The notes beneath the pieces were generated by a model. That model had not been told where the DNA came from. It searched no databases and saw nothing but the letters and a program-made list of their open reading frames with translations. A DNA stretch of 7,509 nt. It comes from Candidatus Saccharimonadota bacterium (GTDB lineage: Bacteria; Patescibacteriota; Saccharimonadia; Saccharimonadales; SZUA-47). The stretch lies in assembly GCA_017993025.1 (NCBI GenBank), contig JAGONL010000040.1, positions 1 through 7,509 on the forward strand, written 5' to 3'. A program made the translations under genes and the position numbers. Shown piece after piece: positions 6,068 to 7,509 of this stretch (the first letter of the stretch is position 1; each line of letters begins with the position of its first letter).

Positions 6068-6104
6068 AATGTAAAATGATAAATCTATGTTAAATGTAAA
6101 ATGA
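6068..6104. repeat. Short direct repeat AATGTAAAATGA
   Basis: The 12-mer occurs exactly at 6068-6079 and 6093-6104 (period 25 bp), with further degenerate AAATG units between and after it up to about 6110. The region is AT-rich and has no ORF. It could be an old local duplication or a protein-binding region. Nothing in it identifies a function. Confidence 0.6.
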
Positions 6105-6116
6105 AAAATGTGAAAT

Positions 6117-6145
6117 TTGTGCCTCTGTCGCACATCTGTTAAAAT
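6117..6145 (+). promoter_or_regulatory. Likely promoter of the ABC transporter gene
   Basis: TTGTGC (6117-6122), a 17-nt spacer and TAAAAT (6140-6145) form a plausible sigma-70-type promoter. TATTAT at 6152-6157 is a second possible -10. Either would leave a 5' leader of about 70-80 nt before the ATG at 6234, in contrast to the near-leaderless genes elsewhere in the window. Confidence 0.4.
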
Positions 6146-6184
6146 AATGACTATTATGTTTACTACCTCAAACAACCCACAACT

Positions 6185-6203
6185 ATAAACTCTCAAAGTT
6201 TAT
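6185..6203 (+). other. Small hairpin in the ABC gene leader
   Basis: ATAAACT (6185-6191) and AGTTTAT (6197-6203) could pair as a 7-bp stem with a 5-nt loop, followed by TTATTTCC. The stem is AU-rich and weak. It might be a leader structure or a poor terminator; no known riboswitch was recognised. Confidence 0.3.
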
Positions 6204-6220
6204 TTATTTCCATAATTTTA

Positions 6221-6225
6221 AGAGG
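6221..6225 (+). promoter_or_regulatory. Shine-Dalgarno of the ABC transporter gene
   Basis: AGAGG lies 8 nt before the ATG at 6234 and supports this start codon. Confidence 0.65.
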
Positions 6226-6233
6226 TAGAAACA

Positions 6234-7509
6234 ATGAAAAATCATAAAAGTCAATTAAACGTACATAGTAGTCAGCAAATCCCTAGAGACGTAAGGGAGC
6301 TTTTAGTATATGCAATAAAACCGTATTGGAAAAAAAGTGCGTTATTATTCTTGCTGACTTTTACTGGTGTACTATGCTGGAACGCATCAATCTATGTCGC
6401 CAGCCAGCTAATCAACAATTTAAGTGTAAATCAGACCGTAACTAACAGTGCTTGGGTAATTGTTGGGTTTTTTGCTTTCTTTAGGATTTTTGACGAGTTT
6501 TTCTGGCGTTTAGGCGAAATTGTTATGCGCAGTTTTAAGCCACAATTGATAGAACGAGTTCGTGCAATGTTATTTTCAGCAACATTAAAAAAGCCACATA
6601 CATATTTTGTTAATTCTAGTAGCGGTCGTGTAGCGCACTGGATTAACCAAACAACTAATTCTGTCGACGCAGTTATTAACAATACTATTTGGGGTGCATG
6701 GGGAGAGATTTTAGGTCTAATACTATCTACTATTTTTCTACTAACAACACACTGGTCGCTAGCTTTGCTATTTGCCGTGTGGCTAGTTCTGCTTTTTTGG
6801 TACAACTCTCGCAGAGGCAGAGAATTTAGCAAACTAGTAGCAAAACAGAGTGACGAGAACAGTAAAGCTGCTTCAATTGTTGTAGACTCAATCTCAAACA
6901 GCACTAGCGTTAGGGTGTTTAATGCACGACTCCACGAAGAGGCTGTTCTAGCGCGCAAACAAAGTGACATTGTAAAGTCATGGAGGAAATCGTGGAGATT
7001 TGGGATAGTCACAAACACCGTTAAAGGTCAAAGTTCGGCAATAGTTAACGTTGTCGCAATTTGTCTTGCTGTTTGGTTGTTTTCAAAAGGAACAATTGAG
7101 GTTGGTGGGCTGGCGCTTTTCTTGGCATATTTTAACGCTGCCAGTAGCGCACTGTGGAATTTGTCCTGGAATTTCGATGAGTACTATAGACAGTTTGGGA
7201 CTTTGCAAAATGCCTTAGACGGGCTTTCTGGGGAAATGGAAAGAAAGGCTCTGGACACCCTTCAGGACAAAAACGAAATTCCAAAAAGTATTGAAGTAAG
7301 GTTAGAGGGACTAAGCTTTGCGTATCCGGAAGCCAAGGAAGATTTAGTGGTCAAAGACTTAAGTTTTGTAATTGAAAAGGGCCAAAAGGTAGGAATCGTC
7401 GGACATAGTGGTGCTGGAAAATCTACATTAATAGGACTTATACTAGGGTTTTACGAGCCAACATCTGGAAAAATAATCGTAAATGGCGTGAATGCCACAG
7501 ACAGGGACC
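6234..7509 (+). CDS. Half-size ABC exporter, fused membrane and ATPase domains (3' end cut by window)
   Basis: The first 425 codons of an ABC transporter with an N-terminal type-1 exporter membrane domain and a C-terminal ATPase, like MsbA-type lipid, peptide or drug exporters that work as dimers. Six hydrophobic helices are visible near residues 36-60, 73-90, 152-171, 174-190, 265-283 and 291-310. Between helices lie typical cytoplasmic-loop features such as the segment around 100-150 (KKPHTYF, SSGRVAHWINQT). The nucleotide-binding domain starts near 353 (VRLEGLSFAYPEA, A-loop Y364), and Walker A is GHSGAGKST at 390-398. The window ends before the Q-loop, signature, Walker B and H-loop, so roughly the last 150-170 residues are missing. 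The ATG at 6234 has AGAGG at 6221-6225, 8 nt upstream. Substrate is unknown. An antisense open frame at 6431-7018 is a shadow of this gene. Confidence 0.93.
   Translation, partial: MKNHKSQLNVHSSQQIPRDVRELLVYAIKPYWKKSALLFLLTFTGVLCWNASIYVASQLINNLSVNQTVTNSAWVIVGFFAFFRIFDEFFWRLGEIVMRSFKPQLIERVRAMLFSATLKKPHTYFVNSSSGRVAHWINQTTNSVDAVINNTIWGAWGEILGLILSTIFLLTTHWSLALLFAVWLVLLFWYNSRRGREFSKLVAKQSDENSKAASIVVDSISNSTSVRVFNARLHEEAVLARKQSDIVKSWRKSWRFGIVTNTVKGQSSAIVNVVAICLAVWLFSKGTIEVGGLALFLAYFNAASSALWNLSWNFDEYYRQFGTLQNALDGLSGEMERKALDTLQDKNEIPKSIEVRLEGLSFAYPEAKEDLVVKDLSFVIEKGQKVGIVGHSGAGKSTLIGLILGFYEPTSGKIIVNGVNATDRD

Noticed and set aside
6431..7018. Minus-strand open frame of 195 codons
   Set aside because: It lies entirely opposite the ABC exporter membrane domain and has no recognisable family features or Shine-Dalgarno. 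The plus-strand frame has full domain support.
1..7509. Alternative genetic code with TGA as sense codon
   Set aside because: No gene stops at TGA, but none contains an in-frame TGA either, so seven TAA/TAG stops are only weak evidence and the standard code explains every frame.

Overview
The window looks like a piece of the chromosome of a small-genome candidate-phyla-radiation bacterium, most likely Candidatus Saccharibacteria (TM7) or a relative. This is inferred from moderate to low GC, tightly packed short genes, a compact RmuC, a pilin-like protein of a style common in Patescibacteria, and a PadR/PspC membrane module. No rRNA or other phylogenetic marker is present, so the placement is tentative. 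All seven visible stop codons are TAA or TAG, and none of the genes has an in-frame TGA, so the standard bacterial code fits.

Layout. Plus strand, 1-1808: the 3' part of a ZIP-family metal transporter, cut by the left edge, followed 15 nt later by an rmuC-like gene. Minus strand, 3552-1818: a cytoplasmic MGH1/GH63-like (alpha/alpha)6 glycosidase translationally coupled to a small membrane-anchored pilin-like protein. This pair converges on rmuC, with a 9-bp-arm palindrome across both stop codons. Positions 3553-3716 are a divergent promoter region. Plus strand, 3717-5448: a PadR-type repressor overlapping by 8 nt a PspC-domain membrane protein with four cysteines in its C-terminal domain. Minus strand, 5943-5449: yajQ, whose stop codon directly abuts that of the PspC gene. 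Positions 5944-6233 are non-coding and hold a (GGGAGAA)n tandem repeat inside the yajQ promoter, a short duplicated AT-rich motif and a promoter and leader for the last gene. Plus strand, 6234 to the right edge: the first 425 codons of a half-size ABC exporter, running out just after Walker A.

How the parts may work together. The clearest functional unit is padR-pspC: a small winged-helix repressor with a rich palindromic operator over its own promoter, co-translated with a multi-span envelope protein. This is the usual architecture of a self-regulated envelope-response module. The glycosidase/pilin-like pair is coupled by gene order and a strong internal ribosome binding site, but no shared function is evident. 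Two transcription units (glycosidase and yajQ) have a good -10 box almost touching the ATG and no Shine-Dalgarno, suggesting leaderless mRNAs. The internal cistrons and the ABC gene have clear Shine-Dalgarno sites.

I did not find CRISPR arrays, transposases, tRNAs, rRNAs or phage genes. The most unusual items are the G-tract heptamer repeat at the yajQ promoter and the helically phased TAGTA cluster at padR.
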